The notes: generated from the letters alone by a model not told the origin. Numbered from the stretch's first letter, positions 23,767 through 33,526 are shown. The stretch: 43,583 nucleotides of DNA from an uncultured Eubacterium sp. (GCA_910578975.1 CAJTRZ010000014.1:1-43583), one strand, 5' to 3'. Numbers and translations are program-made.

Positions 23767-24936
23767 ATGTCAATTATAGGAAATATAAAAAACTTCTTTG
23801 AAAAGAAAATAGATATAAACGAAATTGTGGCGATATCAGACATATCGGCAAAAGTGGCATATAAGAAACTAGCTATACATATAGCAGCAACCTATATTTC
23901 ACAGGCTATTAGTAAATGTGAAATAAAGTTTTATAAAAATGGCAAAGAAAATAATAAAAGTCTTGAATATTATCTTTTCAATGTAGCTCCAAACAGAAAT
24001 GAGTGCAGCAGTCAGTTTTTAAATAAATTGGTGTATAAATTATTGACTGAACCGGATGGAGTGTTGGTTATTACCTCAAATGACAAATTGTATATTGCAG
24101 AAAGTTTTCAAAGGGAAGCACATCCAATGAGTGGAGATATATTTACATCTGTATCTCTTGAAAATTTGAGTTTGAACAGAACCTATAAAAGAGATGAGGT
24201 TATGTATTTCAAATTGGAAGATGAAAATGTCAAAAGTTTGATTGATTCCATGTATCAGGATTATGGAAAAGCGATAGATAGTGCGTTATCAGCGTTTTTG
24301 AAAAATAATGCTGATAAATACAAGATGAAAATAGAGGCGGATAAGATTTTCGGAAAAGATGTAGAAGTTGCATATAAAGAGATTTTATCAAAACAGATTA
24401 AACAATTTGTTAATGCAGATGGCGGAGTATTCCCAGAATATAAGGGATATACCTTGACCAGTTTTAATGATAAAGGCAACCAGTCTACACCAAGTAATTT
24501 AATTGAATTGAGAAAAGATACATTTGAAATTACAGGAGAATCGTACAAAATTCCGAAATCCATGATGGAAGGAAATATTAATAATGTAAAGGATGTTGTA
24601 AATACATTTATTACTTTTGCAGTCACTCCGGTAACTACGCTTATAGGTGATGTTATTACAAAAGATTTATATACATTCCAAGAATGGGTAAAAGGAACTA
24701 AGGCAGTGGTTGATACAAGTACCATACCATTTCAGTCGATATTGGATACGGCAGACGGAATTAGTAAATTAATTGCCAATACTGTAGTAAATCCTAATGA
24801 GGCTAGAAAAATCATTGGACTTGACAATATAGATGAAGATTTTATGAATCAATACTTTATCACTAAAAATAACTCAAAAGCTGAAGATGTCATGAATGGA
24901 TTGATTGATGGAATAAGTGAGAGTGGAAAGGAGTAA
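23767..24936 (+). CDS. Phage portal protein, HK97 family
   Basis: The 389-residue protein lies right after TerL and before the protease. It has the portal pattern of a conserved core and a C-terminal helix with NPNEARKIIGL. Twelve copies form the ring at one capsid vertex through which DNA passes. AGGAGATAAAG precedes the ATG. Confidence 0.9.
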   Translation: MSIIGNIKNFFEKKIDINEIVAISDISAKVAYKKLAIHIAATYISQAISKCEIKFYKNGKENNKSLEYYLFNVAPNRNECSSQFLNKLVYKLLTEPDGVLVITSNDKLYIAESFQREAHPMSGDIFTSVSLENLSLNRTYKRDEVMYFKLEDENVKSLIDSMYQDYGKAIDSALSAFLKNNADKYKMKIEADKIFGKDVEVAYKEILSKQIKQFVNADGGVFPEYKGYTLTSFNDKGNQSTPSNLIELRKDTFEITGESYKIPKSMMEGNINNVKDVVNTFITFAVTPVTTLIGDVITKDLYTFQEWVKGTKAVVDTSTIPFQSILDTADGISKLIANTVVNPNEARKIIGLDNIDEDFMNQYFITKNNSKAEDVMNGLIDGISESGKE

Positions 24937-24939
24937 AAA

Positions 24940-25644
24940 GTGAAAACGTACTACAACTTATGCGTTGATAAAGAAAGCGGGGAAGCAAATATATACATTT
25001 TTGGCGATATTACATCATGGGATTATCGGGAAAAAGATGTTTCCAGTTATTCGCTGGCAAAGGAATTAGAAAGTTTATCTGAAGATGTAAAAAAAATTAA
25101 TGTATATATTAATTCCCGTGGTGGTGATGTGGCTGAGTCTCTTGCAATCAGAAGCCAGTTAAAAAGGCATCAGGCAAAGATTTGTACATATGCGGATGGA
25201 GTTGTTGCCAGTGCAGCAGTAAATATATTTATGGCTGGTGATGAAAGAGTTATGGCAAATGCTTCACTGTTGTTCATACATAATGCATGGACATCTGGTT
25301 CTGGAGATGCAAATGCATTCAGGAAACAGGCAGAAGATTTAGACAAATATACAGAGCAGTCAATCAGAACATACATGGAACACCTCACGATAAGTGAGGA
25401 AGAGCTGAAGCAGCTGATGGATCAAGAAACCTTTTTAGATCCGGAACAGTGCCTTGACATGGGATTTTGTACTTTTGTTGAAGGGCAGTCAAAACCGAAA
25501 TCAACATCACAAAATGCTAAAAAGGTTATTTACGAGAAATTATTGAATGCAAATGAGAAAGTTGCACCGGTGCAACAGCCGAAACCGGGTAAGGATGAAG
25601 ATGAAGGACTAAGTCCTATGCTAAAAATTTTAAAAAATATATAA
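24940..25644 (+). CDS. ClpP-type head maturation protease, GTG start
   Basis: The 234-residue protease has Ser91 in VVASAA and His114 in FIHNAW, the catalytic pair of the ClpP/prohead protease family, with an acidic third residue further on. NSRGGDV near residue 58 is the family's glycine strand. It cleaves scaffold regions of the capsid during maturation. The proline- and lysine-rich tail (about 200-225) contains VAPVQQPKPGK encoded over a 16-bp palindrome. GTG at 24940 follows AAAGGAG. Confidence 0.93.
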   Translation: MKTYYNLCVDKESGEANIYIFGDITSWDYREKDVSSYSLAKELESLSEDVKKINVYINSRGGDVAESLAIRSQLKRHQAKICTYADGVVASAAVNIFMAGDERVMANASLLFIHNAWTSGSGDANAFRKQAEDLDKYTEQSIRTYMEHLTISEEELKQLMDQETFLDPEQCLDMGFCTFVEGQSKPKSTSQNAKKVIYEKLLNANEKVAPVQQPKPGKDEDEGLSPMLKILKNI

Positions 25645-25656
25645 AGGAGAAAAAAG

Positions 25657-26889
25657 ATGCATTTATTAAATTATGAGCAGAAGAAAAAAGAAGCAGCAGA
25701 AGCTGTTCTTGAAGCGGTTAAAAGTGGAAAGGATGAGGATGTAAGTGTAGCGTTAGAGGGAATGTTTGGTTGTATTTACGATAAAATCGCAGCAGATTTT
25801 GAAGAATATAAAGCAACGCAGGATGAGCAGGTGCTGTCGAGCAGAGGATACAGACAGCTCACGAAAGATGAAAAGACATTCTATAATGCGATTGTAAAAT
25901 CTGCAAAATCAGCAGACCCTAAGCAGGTACTTTTAGATGAAATCCCGGATGGAAGATTCCCAAGTACTATAGTTGATGATGTTTACAGAGAAATCAGAAG
26001 CGAACATCCACTTCTGGACAAAATTAATTTCCGATTTGTTGGATTCATTACAAAGTGGTTTTTAACAGACAGCACAACTAATAAAGCTGTATGGGGAGAA
26101 ATAACGGATGAGATAAAATCAGAAATCAAGGCAGGATTAAAGGAAATTGATGTAACACAGAATAAATTAAGTGCATGCATTTTTATTCCAAAAGGATTAG
26201 TAGATATGAAACTTACCTTTTTAGATGCATACACAAGAGAAATTCTCACAGAAACAATTCAAATGGGTCTGGAAGAGGGAGCTGTTTCTGGAAATGGAAT
26301 TAGACAGCCTATCGGAATGACAAGACAGATTTCTGCTACTACAAAAAGAGATGATGTAAATGGGTATCCGGAAAAGGAAACTATAAAGGTCAAGTCATTT
26401 GCACCAAAAGAATATGGAAAACTTTTGGCAGGTTTAGCAAAAACAGAAAAGGGAAAATCAAGAAAGTTTGATGAAGTTTTGCTCGTTTGTAATATGTCAG
26501 ATTATTTATCAAAAATTATGCCGGCTACCACAACACAGCAGAGTGATGGTACATATCGAAATAATATTTTCCCATTTCCGACGGATGTGACAATTTCGGA
26601 GGCTATTCCTGAAGGGAAGGCGGTAATAGGACTGGCAAAAGAATATAACCTTTTACTGGGCGGAAGCAAGGAAGGAACATTTGCATATGATGATAGTTAT
26701 AAATTCTTGGAGGATATGAGAACATATATGATGAAATTGTATGCAGCAGGAAGGGCTTATGATAACACTTGCTTTATTTTGATAGATATAAGCGAACTAG
26801 AGGAACATTTTGTAACAGTTAAGAACATTACAGAAACAGCAGGAACAAATGGAGATACACAGACAGCCCAGACAGTTCCAGTAGCATAG
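25657..26889 (+). CDS. Major capsid protein, HK97 fold
   Basis: The 410-residue protein follows the protease. The N-terminal 80-110 residues are helical and charged, as expected for the delta scaffold domain removed by the protease. The rest has HK97-family features such as the AVSGNGIRQPIGM segment near residue 208. It forms the icosahedral shell. AAAGGAG precedes the ATG. Confidence 0.93.
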   Translation: MHLLNYEQKKKEAAEAVLEAVKSGKDEDVSVALEGMFGCIYDKIAADFEEYKATQDEQVLSSRGYRQLTKDEKTFYNAIVKSAKSADPKQVLLDEIPDGRFPSTIVDDVYREIRSEHPLLDKINFRFVGFITKWFLTDSTTNKAVWGEITDEIKSEIKAGLKEIDVTQNKLSACIFIPKGLVDMKLTFLDAYTREILTETIQMGLEEGAVSGNGIRQPIGMTRQISATTKRDDVNGYPEKETIKVKSFAPKEYGKLLAGLAKTEKGKSRKFDEVLLVCNMSDYLSKIMPATTTQQSDGTYRNNIFPFPTDVTISEAIPEGKAVIGLAKEYNLLLGGSKEGTFAYDDSYKFLEDMRTYMMKLYAAGRAYDNTCFILIDISELEEHFVTVKNITETAGTNGDTQTAQTVPVA

Positions 26890-26902
26890 GAGATAAGAGA
26901 TA

Positions 26903-27205
26903 ATGAGTGAAGAATTAGTATTAAAAATTAAAGATTCGTTAGACATAACGTTTGAAGATGATGATTACGATAGAAAGATTATTGGAATCATTGAAGATGC
27001 GATACCGGTTCTTCGCTCATTATTTGGAATGCCGGATGATTTGGAGTTTGACTGGACACAGCCAAGTCAGGAACGTAGTTTGCTGAAAAATTATTGCTTA
27101 TATGCTCTCAATAATGTGTTAGAGCAGTTCGGGGATAATTATCGAAAAGATATTATTCCTGTAAGAATTAAGTATGAGGTGCAAAATGATAGAAGTCAAA
27201 AGTAA
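26903..27205 (+). CDS. Head-tail connector (gp6-like adaptor)
   Basis: The 100-residue helical protein with an early DDDYDRKIIGIIEDAIP segment fits the phage gp6-like connector family that docks below the portal. It sits directly after the capsid gene, the usual place, and overlaps the next gene by 20 nt. Confidence 0.8.
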   Translation: MSEELVLKIKDSLDITFEDDDYDRKIIGIIEDAIPVLRSLFGMPDDLEFDWTQPSQERSLLKNYCLYALNNVLEQFGDNYRKDIIPVRIKYEVQNDRSQK

Positions 27206-27548
27206 ATTTGATAGATACATAGACGGTGTAGTTAAAATCTGTAAAAGAAAAAATAAACAGTCAGACTTTGGAGCGAGGCAGAACACAGATACATTAAAGG
27301 ATTTGGATGTTTTAATAAAACTAAATTATCAGGAAATGTCAAAACGGGTAGAGGATGTAACATTTGCAAAACAGGAAAGTTTTGAACTTACAATGAAAAT
27401 AAAGGTTAGGAAAGTAAAAAATGTAACATCAAAAAATGTTGCTGTCATAGATAATCGAATGTATGCAATTAAGCATACAGACAGTGATGATAGAAATTTA
27501 TATTTGTATTTACAAGGAGATCGGAAACTTGAAACTGGAGAAGATTAA
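27186..27548 (+). CDS. Head closure protein (head-tail adaptor)
   Basis: The 120-residue protein is placed where HK97 and SPP1 encode the stopper that closes the head after packaging. The start at 27186 follows GAGGTG within the previous gene. It overlaps the next gene by 20 nt. Assignment is mainly by gene order and size, with a beta-rich sequence. Confidence 0.65.
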   Translation: MIEVKSKFDRYIDGVVKICKRKNKQSDFGARQNTDTLKDLDVLIKLNYQEMSKRVEDVTFAKQESFELTMKIKVRKVKNVTSKNVAVIDNRMYAIKHTDSDDRNLYLYLQGDRKLETGED

Positions 27549-27879
27549 GAAGAAATTAGAAGAACTAAATATTAAGGTATATTACGGTTCGGCAGAAAAA
27601 AGTTCAAAAGATTTGAAAGAATACATTGTTTTTGGGCGAGATAAGATAAAACTCAATGATTCTAAAATGTCTACAACCGATTATTATGATGTAGTAATAG
27701 TCGTTGAGGGATGGATTGCAGAAGGCTTTGTAGATGAAGTGATTGAGGCATTGTCTGAAATTGGCATTAAAAAAAGTAAAGAGGATATAGATTTCAAATA
27801 CTTAGTTAGAAATGATATTAGTTATGAAATAGCATCTGTTAAATTCTTTGACACAGTAGGGAGAACCAGATGGCGATAG
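27529..27879 (+). CDS. Tail completion/terminator-like protein, TTG start
   Basis: The 116-residue product has alternating helices and strands (for example DYYDVVIVVEGWIAEG) resembling prophage pi2 protein 38-type tail components. TTG at 27529 lies nine bases after AAGGAG, while the longer frame from 27463 has no site. Position suggests a tail terminator or completion protein. It overlaps the next gene by 10 nt. Confidence 0.6.
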   Translation: MKLEKIKKKLEELNIKVYYGSAEKSSKDLKEYIVFGRDKIKLNDSKMSTTDYYDVVIVVEGWIAEGFVDEVIEALSEIGIKKSKEDIDFKYLVRNDISYEIASVKFFDTVGRTRWR

Positions 27880-28286
27880 CGGAATTTAAACAGGAAGATA
27901 ATTTACAGGAACTGCAGCAGATGATTTCACAGCTTCCAAATGAAGGAGAAAAGATAATAACAAATATCCTTCACAATGAAGGAGCTGAGGAGATAGAGGA
28001 AGGAATCAGAGTTTTTTTGCCGGAATCGGGAAAGAAATGGAAAAAGAAAAAGAGTTCTGCAAAAAAAACAAAAAAGTCAATTGGTTTCCGTAAAGCGGAA
28101 TCAGGTAATCTCAATGTGATCGTGGGAACAACATATAATTACCATTATCTCTATTTTCCGGATGACGGAGAAAATACAGAGAGTCATAATGGAAATCAGC
28201 AGTTTATGAAAAAAGGTGCAGAGAGTAAGACAGGAAAGATAATGGATATATGTATAGAACAATTAACACAAAAAATTAATCAATAA
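27870..28286 (+). CDS. HK97 gp10-like head-tail joining protein
   Basis: The 138-residue protein has a helical start, a lysine-rich stretch (about 52-70) and a central YNYHYLYFPDDG segment. These fit the HK97 gp10 family of minor tail or joining proteins. It precedes the major tail protein, as in related phages. Confidence 0.72.
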   Translation: MAIAEFKQEDNLQELQQMISQLPNEGEKIITNILHNEGAEEIEEGIRVFLPESGKKWKKKKSSAKKTKKSIGFRKAESGNLNVIVGTTYNYHYLYFPDDGENTESHNGNQQFMKKGAESKTGKIMDICIEQLTQKINQ

Positions 28287-28301
28287 TAGGAGGAAACAAA
28301 A

Positions 28302-28871
28302 TTGGATAAAAAAGTATATTCACCATTTGAAATTCATAATTGTGCTATTAAATTTGAGAAAGATGAAAAAGCCGATAGGATTGGATGTATGGGCTCGATT
28401 GAAGAAAACGCAGACATGAAAGTTGTAACAAAAAAATGTGAGGGTATTGAAGAAACTGTGTCCAGCAGACCCACAGGCACAGGAGAGTTAAAAATGACAT
28501 TGCATATCAGATGGGAACATTATGTAAGAATTTTCGGAATGAAGTTTGAAGAATTAAAACCAGGTGTGTATGCATATGGTAAAAATTCAAGACATGAAGA
28601 GTTTTGTCTGACCGGGGAGGTAAGCAATGAATATGATCAGAAAATGTTAAAGGCTTATCCTAGAGTAATGGTAACAGATGGCAAGGCAATGAAAGTAACA
28701 AACGGAGAGGAAGAAGTTGCAGAAATGGAACTTACTGCGAAGTTTATGCCGGATGAACACGGAATGGGAACATACGAAGCCATGTTAGAAGAGGTGCAGG
28801 AATCAGAAACCCTGCAGCAAGAATGGAACGAGAATTTTAATGCGGAAGGGCTATATGTGCCTGCGGCATAG
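28302..28871 (+). CDS. Major tail tube protein, TTG start
   Basis: The 189-residue protein is of the phi13/TP901-type major tail protein length and composition, with the conserved region RWEHYVRIFGM near residue 68 and KFMPDEHGMGTY near residue 148. Its hexamers stack to make the tail tube. A strong AGGAGG precedes TTG at 28302. Confidence 0.85.
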   Translation: MDKKVYSPFEIHNCAIKFEKDEKADRIGCMGSIEENADMKVVTKKCEGIEETVSSRPTGTGELKMTLHIRWEHYVRIFGMKFEELKPGVYAYGKNSRHEEFCLTGEVSNEYDQKMLKAYPRVMVTDGKAMKVTNGEEEVAEMELTAKFMPDEHGMGTYEAMLEEVQESETLQQEWNENFNAEGLYVPAA

Positions 28872-28885
28872 AGAGGAGATAGAAG

Positions 28886-29143
28886 ATGAAAGTAAGAATT
28901 GTAAATAGTTTTAAAGATGCAGAAACTGGGGTTATTCATGGCGCAGGGGAAGAAATCGAAATGAGTGAGGACAGAATCAAAGAGGTAGAAGAAACTACCA
29001 AAAAATTGATTAAAGAAAAACGCTTGCAAAAAGGTACAGTCCTGATTGAAAAAGTGTCAGAAGACAGTAAACAGGACAGAAAAGAGGATGAAAAAGACAC
29101 AAAATCCGATGATAAAAAATCAGAAAAAAAGGATAAAAAATAA
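28886..29143 (+). CDS. Small tail-region protein with lysine/aspartate-rich tail
   Basis: The 85-residue product has a small N-terminal beta-type region (MKVRIVNSFKDAETGVIHG) and then a highly charged disordered tail. It lies between the major tail protein and the chaperones and is followed by a terminator. Function unknown; possibly a minor tail or decoration component. Confidence 0.65.
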   Translation: MKVRIVNSFKDAETGVIHGAGEEIEMSEDRIKEVEETTKKLIKEKRLQKGTVLIEKVSEDSKQDRKEDEKDTKSDDKKSEKKDKK

Positions 29144-29149
29144 GAAGTG

Positions 29150-29177
29150 AAAAGGGGCAGCAGACTGTTGCCCTTTT
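29150..29177 (+). terminator. Terminator-like hairpin within the tail operon
   Basis: AAAAGGGgCAGCA (29150-29162) pairs with TGTTGCCCTTTT (29166-29177) with one bulged G and a 3-nt loop. Ending here would separate abundant head and major tail transcripts from the scarcer chaperone and tape-measure transcripts. Confidence 0.7.
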
Positions 29178-29196
29178 AAACTATAAGGAGGAAAAG

Positions 29197-29478
29197 ATGG
29201 CAAAGATTTTAATGAAAGATGGAACAGAAGCTCAAGCGAGATTAACATTTAAGGATTTATATGATCTTGAAAAGAATAATTCAAAGCTGGCTGAGGAATA
29301 TTTTGAGATTCAGGATAAAGAAAAATTAAATGAATTGGATATGATTAGAATAATCCGTATAGCTTACATATGCGCTGGAAATCAGGAAGTAACATTCGAG
29401 GAGTTTTTAGAAAAAATATCTCAAAATAGAAATCAAGTACTCACAGTTTATTATGAGTTGTTATACCCAAAAAACTAA
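29197..29478 (+). CDS. Tail assembly chaperone, short form (gpG-like)
   Basis: The 93-residue protein precedes the tape measure gene and is the unshifted product of the G/GT pair. It helps assemble the tail tube around the tape measure protein and is not part of the virion. The last codons before the stop hold the slippery A-AAA-AAC (29469-29475). TAAGGAGG precedes the ATG. Confidence 0.82.
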   Translation: MAKILMKDGTEAQARLTFKDLYDLEKNNSKLAEEYFEIQDKEKLNELDMIRIIRIAYICAGNQEVTFEEFLEKISQNRNQVLTVYYELLYPKN

Positions 29479-29726
29479 AATTCCTCGAGCCATTCAAGAA
29501 GGGGACTTTTAAGGGACTAGGTAATATAAAAATAGAGTTACCTAAGGAATTCAAATTATATGATGTAAAAGACTATTATTATTGGTATGTGGTTAAAGGT
29601 GTGATTCCAGAAAATGTATTTTGGACAGAAGATATTAGTTTTGTCAAGGGATTAGTGATGAATGATATTGCGTATGAAGAATGGCTCTCATACATGATAG
29701 AAAAAGAGGGAAAAAAGCATGGCTAA
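29197..29726 (+). CDS. Tail assembly chaperone, frameshifted long form (gpGT-like)
   Basis: A -1 shift at AAAAAAC (29469-29475, in the correct X-XXY-YYZ phase) enters a frame that stays open for 83 more codons. It ends with TAA at 29724-29726, overlapping the tape measure start at 29719. The extension reads FLEPFKKGTFKGLGNIKIEL and continues to EKEGKKHG. The T part binds the tape measure protein and the G part the tail tube subunit in the lambda model. The region between the gene-G stop and the tape measure would otherwise lack a gene. Confidence 0.82.
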
Positions 29727-32700
29727 AAAAAATGAAGCAAAGATAAAATTTACAGCGGAAACGCAGGAATTTTCCAATGGAATAAAAAAAGCAAATCAGG
29801 ATATAAGCTCCATGAAGAGTGAACTCCGCCTTAACGCTGTGGAAATGAGAAATAATGGAACCAGTGTTAAAGGGTTGGCAGAAAAACAGCAGTTGCTACA
29901 GAAACAGCAGGCAGCAACAAAGGAAAAGACAAGAAATCTTGAAGAACAGTTAAAAAAAGCTAAAAGCATATTCGGAGAGGATTCTCAGGAAGTAGCAAAA
30001 TTAACACAAAAATTGAATGCTTCCAGAACGGCTGAATTAAATCTTGATAAGCAGTTAAAAGAAACAAATGATGCCTTGAAACAACAGAAAAAAAATTTAG
30101 GTCTAACAGAACAGCAGGCTGAAAAATTTAAAAGTGGAATAGATAAAGTAGGAAATAGTGCCGGAATTGTAGCTGGAACAACAGTGGCATTAGGTGCTGG
30201 TGCAGTTAAGGTATTTAATGAAGTTGATAAAGGTTCAGATGCAGCGATTGTAGCAACAGGTGCAACAGGGGAAGCAGCGGAGAAGTTGAAAAAAACTTAT
30301 AAGAATGTTGCAGGCAGTGTTAAGGGTGAATTTGAAGTTATAGGCTCAGCACTTGGTGAAGTTGAGACGAGATTTGAATTTACAGACAAAAAGGCAGAGG
30401 ACTGTACTATTCGTTTTATGAAATTTGCTGAGGTAAATGGAGTTGATGCTACACAGTCGGTCCGGTTAGTAAGTAGAGCAATGGGTGATGCAGGCATTCA
30501 GGCTGATGAATATGAAACTGTTTTGGATCAGCTAACAGTTGCGGCACAGGCGAGTGGAATAGGAGTATCCAATCTGGCTGAATCTTTGGCAAAATATGGC
30601 GCACCAATGCGTAACCTTGGGTTTGATACAAAAGAAAGTATTGCATTATTTGCACAGTGGGAAAAAGCAGGTGTTAATACATCTATAGCATTTTCGGGAA
30701 TGAAAAAAGCTATATCAAATTGGGGGAAAGATGGAAAAGATGCAAGAGTTGAATTCAAAAAAACTCTTGAAGAAATTCAAAATACACCAGATATTGCAAG
30801 TGCAACAACAAAGGCTATTGAGGTATTCGGAGCAAAAGCAGGACCAGATTTGGCAGATGCAATCAAAGGAGGAAGATTTGAATATACGAAATTTCTCAAG
30901 GTGTTAGATAAGAGTGAAGGTAGTCTGGAAAATACATATGATGCTATTCATGATGGCTCAGATGAGGCAGAAATCGCAATGCAAAATTTAAAGATTGCTG
31001 GTTCTGAAGTAGGAGAGGCTTTATTAAAACAGCTAAATCCCGCTATTGAAAATGTAGTTAAAGGGGCGAAAGAATTTGCTGAATATGCTGAAAAACATGG
31101 AGATGAAATTGTTACTACAATGAAAACTATAGGGGTAGTAGCAGGAACTACATTTGCTATAAACAAAACAGTGCAATTTGGGAGAAGTCTTGCAGATATT
31201 AGTAAATTTGGTGCAGGTGTAGTTAAAAGTGTAAAAGCCATGGCTTTAGCAAGAGCAGCAGATACTACAGCGACAGAAGCACAGACAGTAGCGCAGAATG
31301 GACTAAATGCGTCAATGTTGGCATCACCAGTAGGATTGACAATCGCATCAGTAACGGCACTTGCAGCAGGAATATATATATTGGCAAATAATACAGAACA
31401 ATTATCAGAAGAATCAAAGAAAGCGATTAGTGATATGGAAGGATTAAATTCAAGCATATCAGAATCGAACGAAAGTATACAAGACGAGTATGGAATTTAT
31501 GAAAGGCAGATAGAGCAGTTAAATAAGATTGTAGATAAAAATGGCAAAGTAAAAAAAGGTAAAGAGGACCTTGCACAGGCAATCGTAAATAACTTTGAAA
31601 AAATGGGTATTGAGATAGACTATGTAGATGGTCAGATTCAAGGTTACAAAGATTTAAAAAGAGAAATTAATAAAACAATAGAAGCTAAAAAGGCAGAAGC
31701 CTATTTGGAAGCAAATAAAGATGACTATGTAAAAGCTATGAAGCAGGAGAAGGAATATGCTAAAAAAATAGCAGACCAGAAAGAAAGAATAAACAAGTTA
31801 TCTGAGGAGGCAGAGGAAACGGATAAAAAGACAAGTGACTTTAATCAGTTGCCAGAGAAATATCCAATAGCTGGAGATATAATTCAAATTGGTGCTGCAA
31901 TTACTGGACAAGATCCCAATCAGAAATCGAAAGCAAAACATGCAGAAATTGAAAAAGAAAAGAAAGTGTTGAAAGATTATGAAAACACATATAAAAATGC
32001 AACAGTTAAGATAACTAATTATGACAAACTACAGATTGCTTCAGCATCAGGAAAGACAGAAAAGATAAAAAATGCAACAAACGCATGGGAACATGATTTG
32101 AAAAGAGCTTCTAATTCTACCAAACAGGAACTGGAAAAACAGTTGGAAGATACAGAATCTAATGTGCGAAAAATGGAAGATGCATATAAAAAAGGTTCAG
32201 TAAGCAAAGCAGCAGTTGATGAGGCAAAAAGGACGAGAGATCGTGCTAAAAAGGAATTGGAGAAGGCTAATTATAAACCGGAAGCAGAAAAAGGATTGAA
32301 AACATACACTAGTTCATTTAGCAATGCTGATGTTTCAAAACCTATAAAAAAATTTACAAGTAAGATTAAAAATCAATTAAAAAATATTGGAACTATTAAT
32401 ATGGGAGTTAACTTAAAAATAAAAGCAAAAAATAGTAATCTTAATAATTTAGGAGAAATAATGCTTGGTGGTGGAGTTGCCCATAACGCAAAAGGAAACA
32501 TTATCAAAAATCCAATTTTAACAACCTTTGCAGAGGATGGACCAGAGGCAGCCATTCCAATTAATAACAAACCAAGAAGTAGGGCGCTTTGGATTGAAAC
32601 AGGACGAATGATGGGAATGATTAATACAGATATGGGAAATCGAAGTATTAGTAATGCTGTGAATATGAATGAGACAAATCGGTTGTTGAGACAGTTGGTA

Positions 32701-32820
32701 AATAAAGATAATAACATGTATGTAGATTCCATGAAGGTGTCAAAGTCTACATCTAAAGCAAGGAATGTGCAGGATGGTATGGATGCAATGCTAGTGGGAA
32801 GAGGTGTATCGATTGAGTAA
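29719..32820 (+). CDS. Tail tape measure protein
   Basis: The 1033-residue protein has a long N-terminal coiled coil (about 5-130) and a TP901-type core. Two hydrophobic glycine/alanine-rich segments (about 150-170 and 537-558) follow, then further helical coiled-coil stretches. The conserved C-terminal signature is HNAKGNIIKNP with PEAAIPI. Length sets tail length; by the usual 1.5 Angstrom per residue rule the tail would be about 150 nm, which is inference. Its start overlaps the end of the frameshifted chaperone. Confidence 0.93.
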   Translation: MAKKNEAKIKFTAETQEFSNGIKKANQDISSMKSELRLNAVEMRNNGTSVKGLAEKQQLLQKQQAATKEKTRNLEEQLKKAKSIFGEDSQEVAKLTQKLNASRTAELNLDKQLKETNDALKQQKKNLGLTEQQAEKFKSGIDKVGNSAGIVAGTTVALGAGAVKVFNEVDKGSDAAIVATGATGEAAEKLKKTYKNVAGSVKGEFEVIGSALGEVETRFEFTDKKAEDCTIRFMKFAEVNGVDATQSVRLVSRAMGDAGIQADEYETVLDQLTVAAQASGIGVSNLAESLAKYGAPMRNLGFDTKESIALFAQWEKAGVNTSIAFSGMKKAISNWGKDGKDARVEFKKTLEEIQNTPDIASATTKAIEVFGAKAGPDLADAIKGGRFEYTKFLKVLDKSEGSLENTYDAIHDGSDEAEIAMQNLKIAGSEVGEALLKQLNPAIENVVKGAKEFAEYAEKHGDEIVTTMKTIGVVAGTTFAINKTVQFGRSLADISKFGAGVVKSVKAMALARAADTTATEAQTVAQNGLNASMLASPVGLTIASVTALAAGIYILANNTEQLSEESKKAISDMEGLNSSISESNESIQDEYGIYERQIEQLNKIVDKNGKVKKGKEDLAQAIVNNFEKMGIEIDYVDGQIQGYKDLKREINKTIEAKKAEAYLEANKDDYVKAMKQEKEYAKKIADQKERINKLSEEAEETDKKTSDFNQLPEKYPIAGDIIQIGAAITGQDPNQKSKAKHAEIEKEKKVLKDYENTYKNATVKITNYDKLQIASASGKTEKIKNATNAWEHDLKRASNSTKQELEKQLEDTESNVRKMEDAYKKGSVSKAAVDEAKRTRDRAKKELEKANYKPEAEKGLKTYTSSFSNADVSKPIKKFTSKIKNQLKNIGTINMGVNLKIKAKNSNLNNLGEIMLGGGVAHNAKGNIIKNPILTTFAEDGPEAAIPINNKPRSRALWIETGRMMGMINTDMGNRSISNAVNMNETNRLLRQLVNKDNNMYVDSMKVSKSTSKARNVQDGMDAMLVGRGVSIE

Positions 32821-33526
32821 GCGAACAATTATATTTAATGGAATAAATGGGTTAGATGCATTTGATTTATATGTAGATACCATTGACAAGAAACCACCAG
32901 AGAAGAGAGAAAACAGAGTATCTGTTCCAATGTTAAGTGGTAGTTATAACATGAGTAAAATTATGGGATACCCCATTTTTGGAGACCGGGAAGTAATATA
33001 CACATGTCAGCTAATAGCCGATAACTCTACGGAACTGGACAAGATTGTGACAAAAATAAACAAATGGCTTCTCACAGGTGTGGAGGGAATATTGGAAGAC
33101 ACAGGAACACCAGACTATTATTATCGGGCAGAGTGTACCTCAGTGATACCGGCAGATAATGAAAGAGGATATTGTGAACTAATCATAACTTTTCGGTGCA
33201 ATCCCTTTAAGATATGGAAGCACAGTGTTTCTGAGCAGAAATGGGATGATATCATTTTTGACATTGACAGCTTTCATAATTATGATTTTGAACTTTCAGC
33301 CAACAATAGTTTTGTTATACACAACGAATGTCCAACACCGGTTCCGTTATACTGTGAATTTCTAAATGGGGGAACTGTTACTTTAGCAATAGGTGGCATG
33401 GAATATAAAATATTGAAATCAGGTGAAACAAACATATTATTACTTCCGGGTGATAATAAATTTGTTGTAGTTAGTGCAACATCTGATTTAAGAGTGAAGT
33501 TTGATTATTTTAAAGAGGTGCTATAA
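32813..33526 (+). CDS. Distal tail protein (Dit)
   Basis: The 237-residue product follows the tape measure, as Dit does, with the N-terminal belt-type start SKRTIIFNGINGLD and a C-terminal beta domain. TTG at 32813 has good spacing to GGGAAGAGG; GTG at 32804 abuts it. It overlaps the tape measure end by 8 nt. Dit forms the hub where the tail tube meets the baseplate. Confidence 0.78.
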   Translation: MSKRTIIFNGINGLDAFDLYVDTIDKKPPEKRENRVSVPMLSGSYNMSKIMGYPIFGDREVIYTCQLIADNSTELDKIVTKINKWLLTGVEGILEDTGTPDYYYRAECTSVIPADNERGYCELIITFRCNPFKIWKHSVSEQKWDDIIFDIDSFHNYDFELSANNSFVIHNECPTPVPLYCEFLNGGTVTLAIGGMEYKILKSGETNILLLPGDNKFVVVSATSDLRVKFDYFKEVL

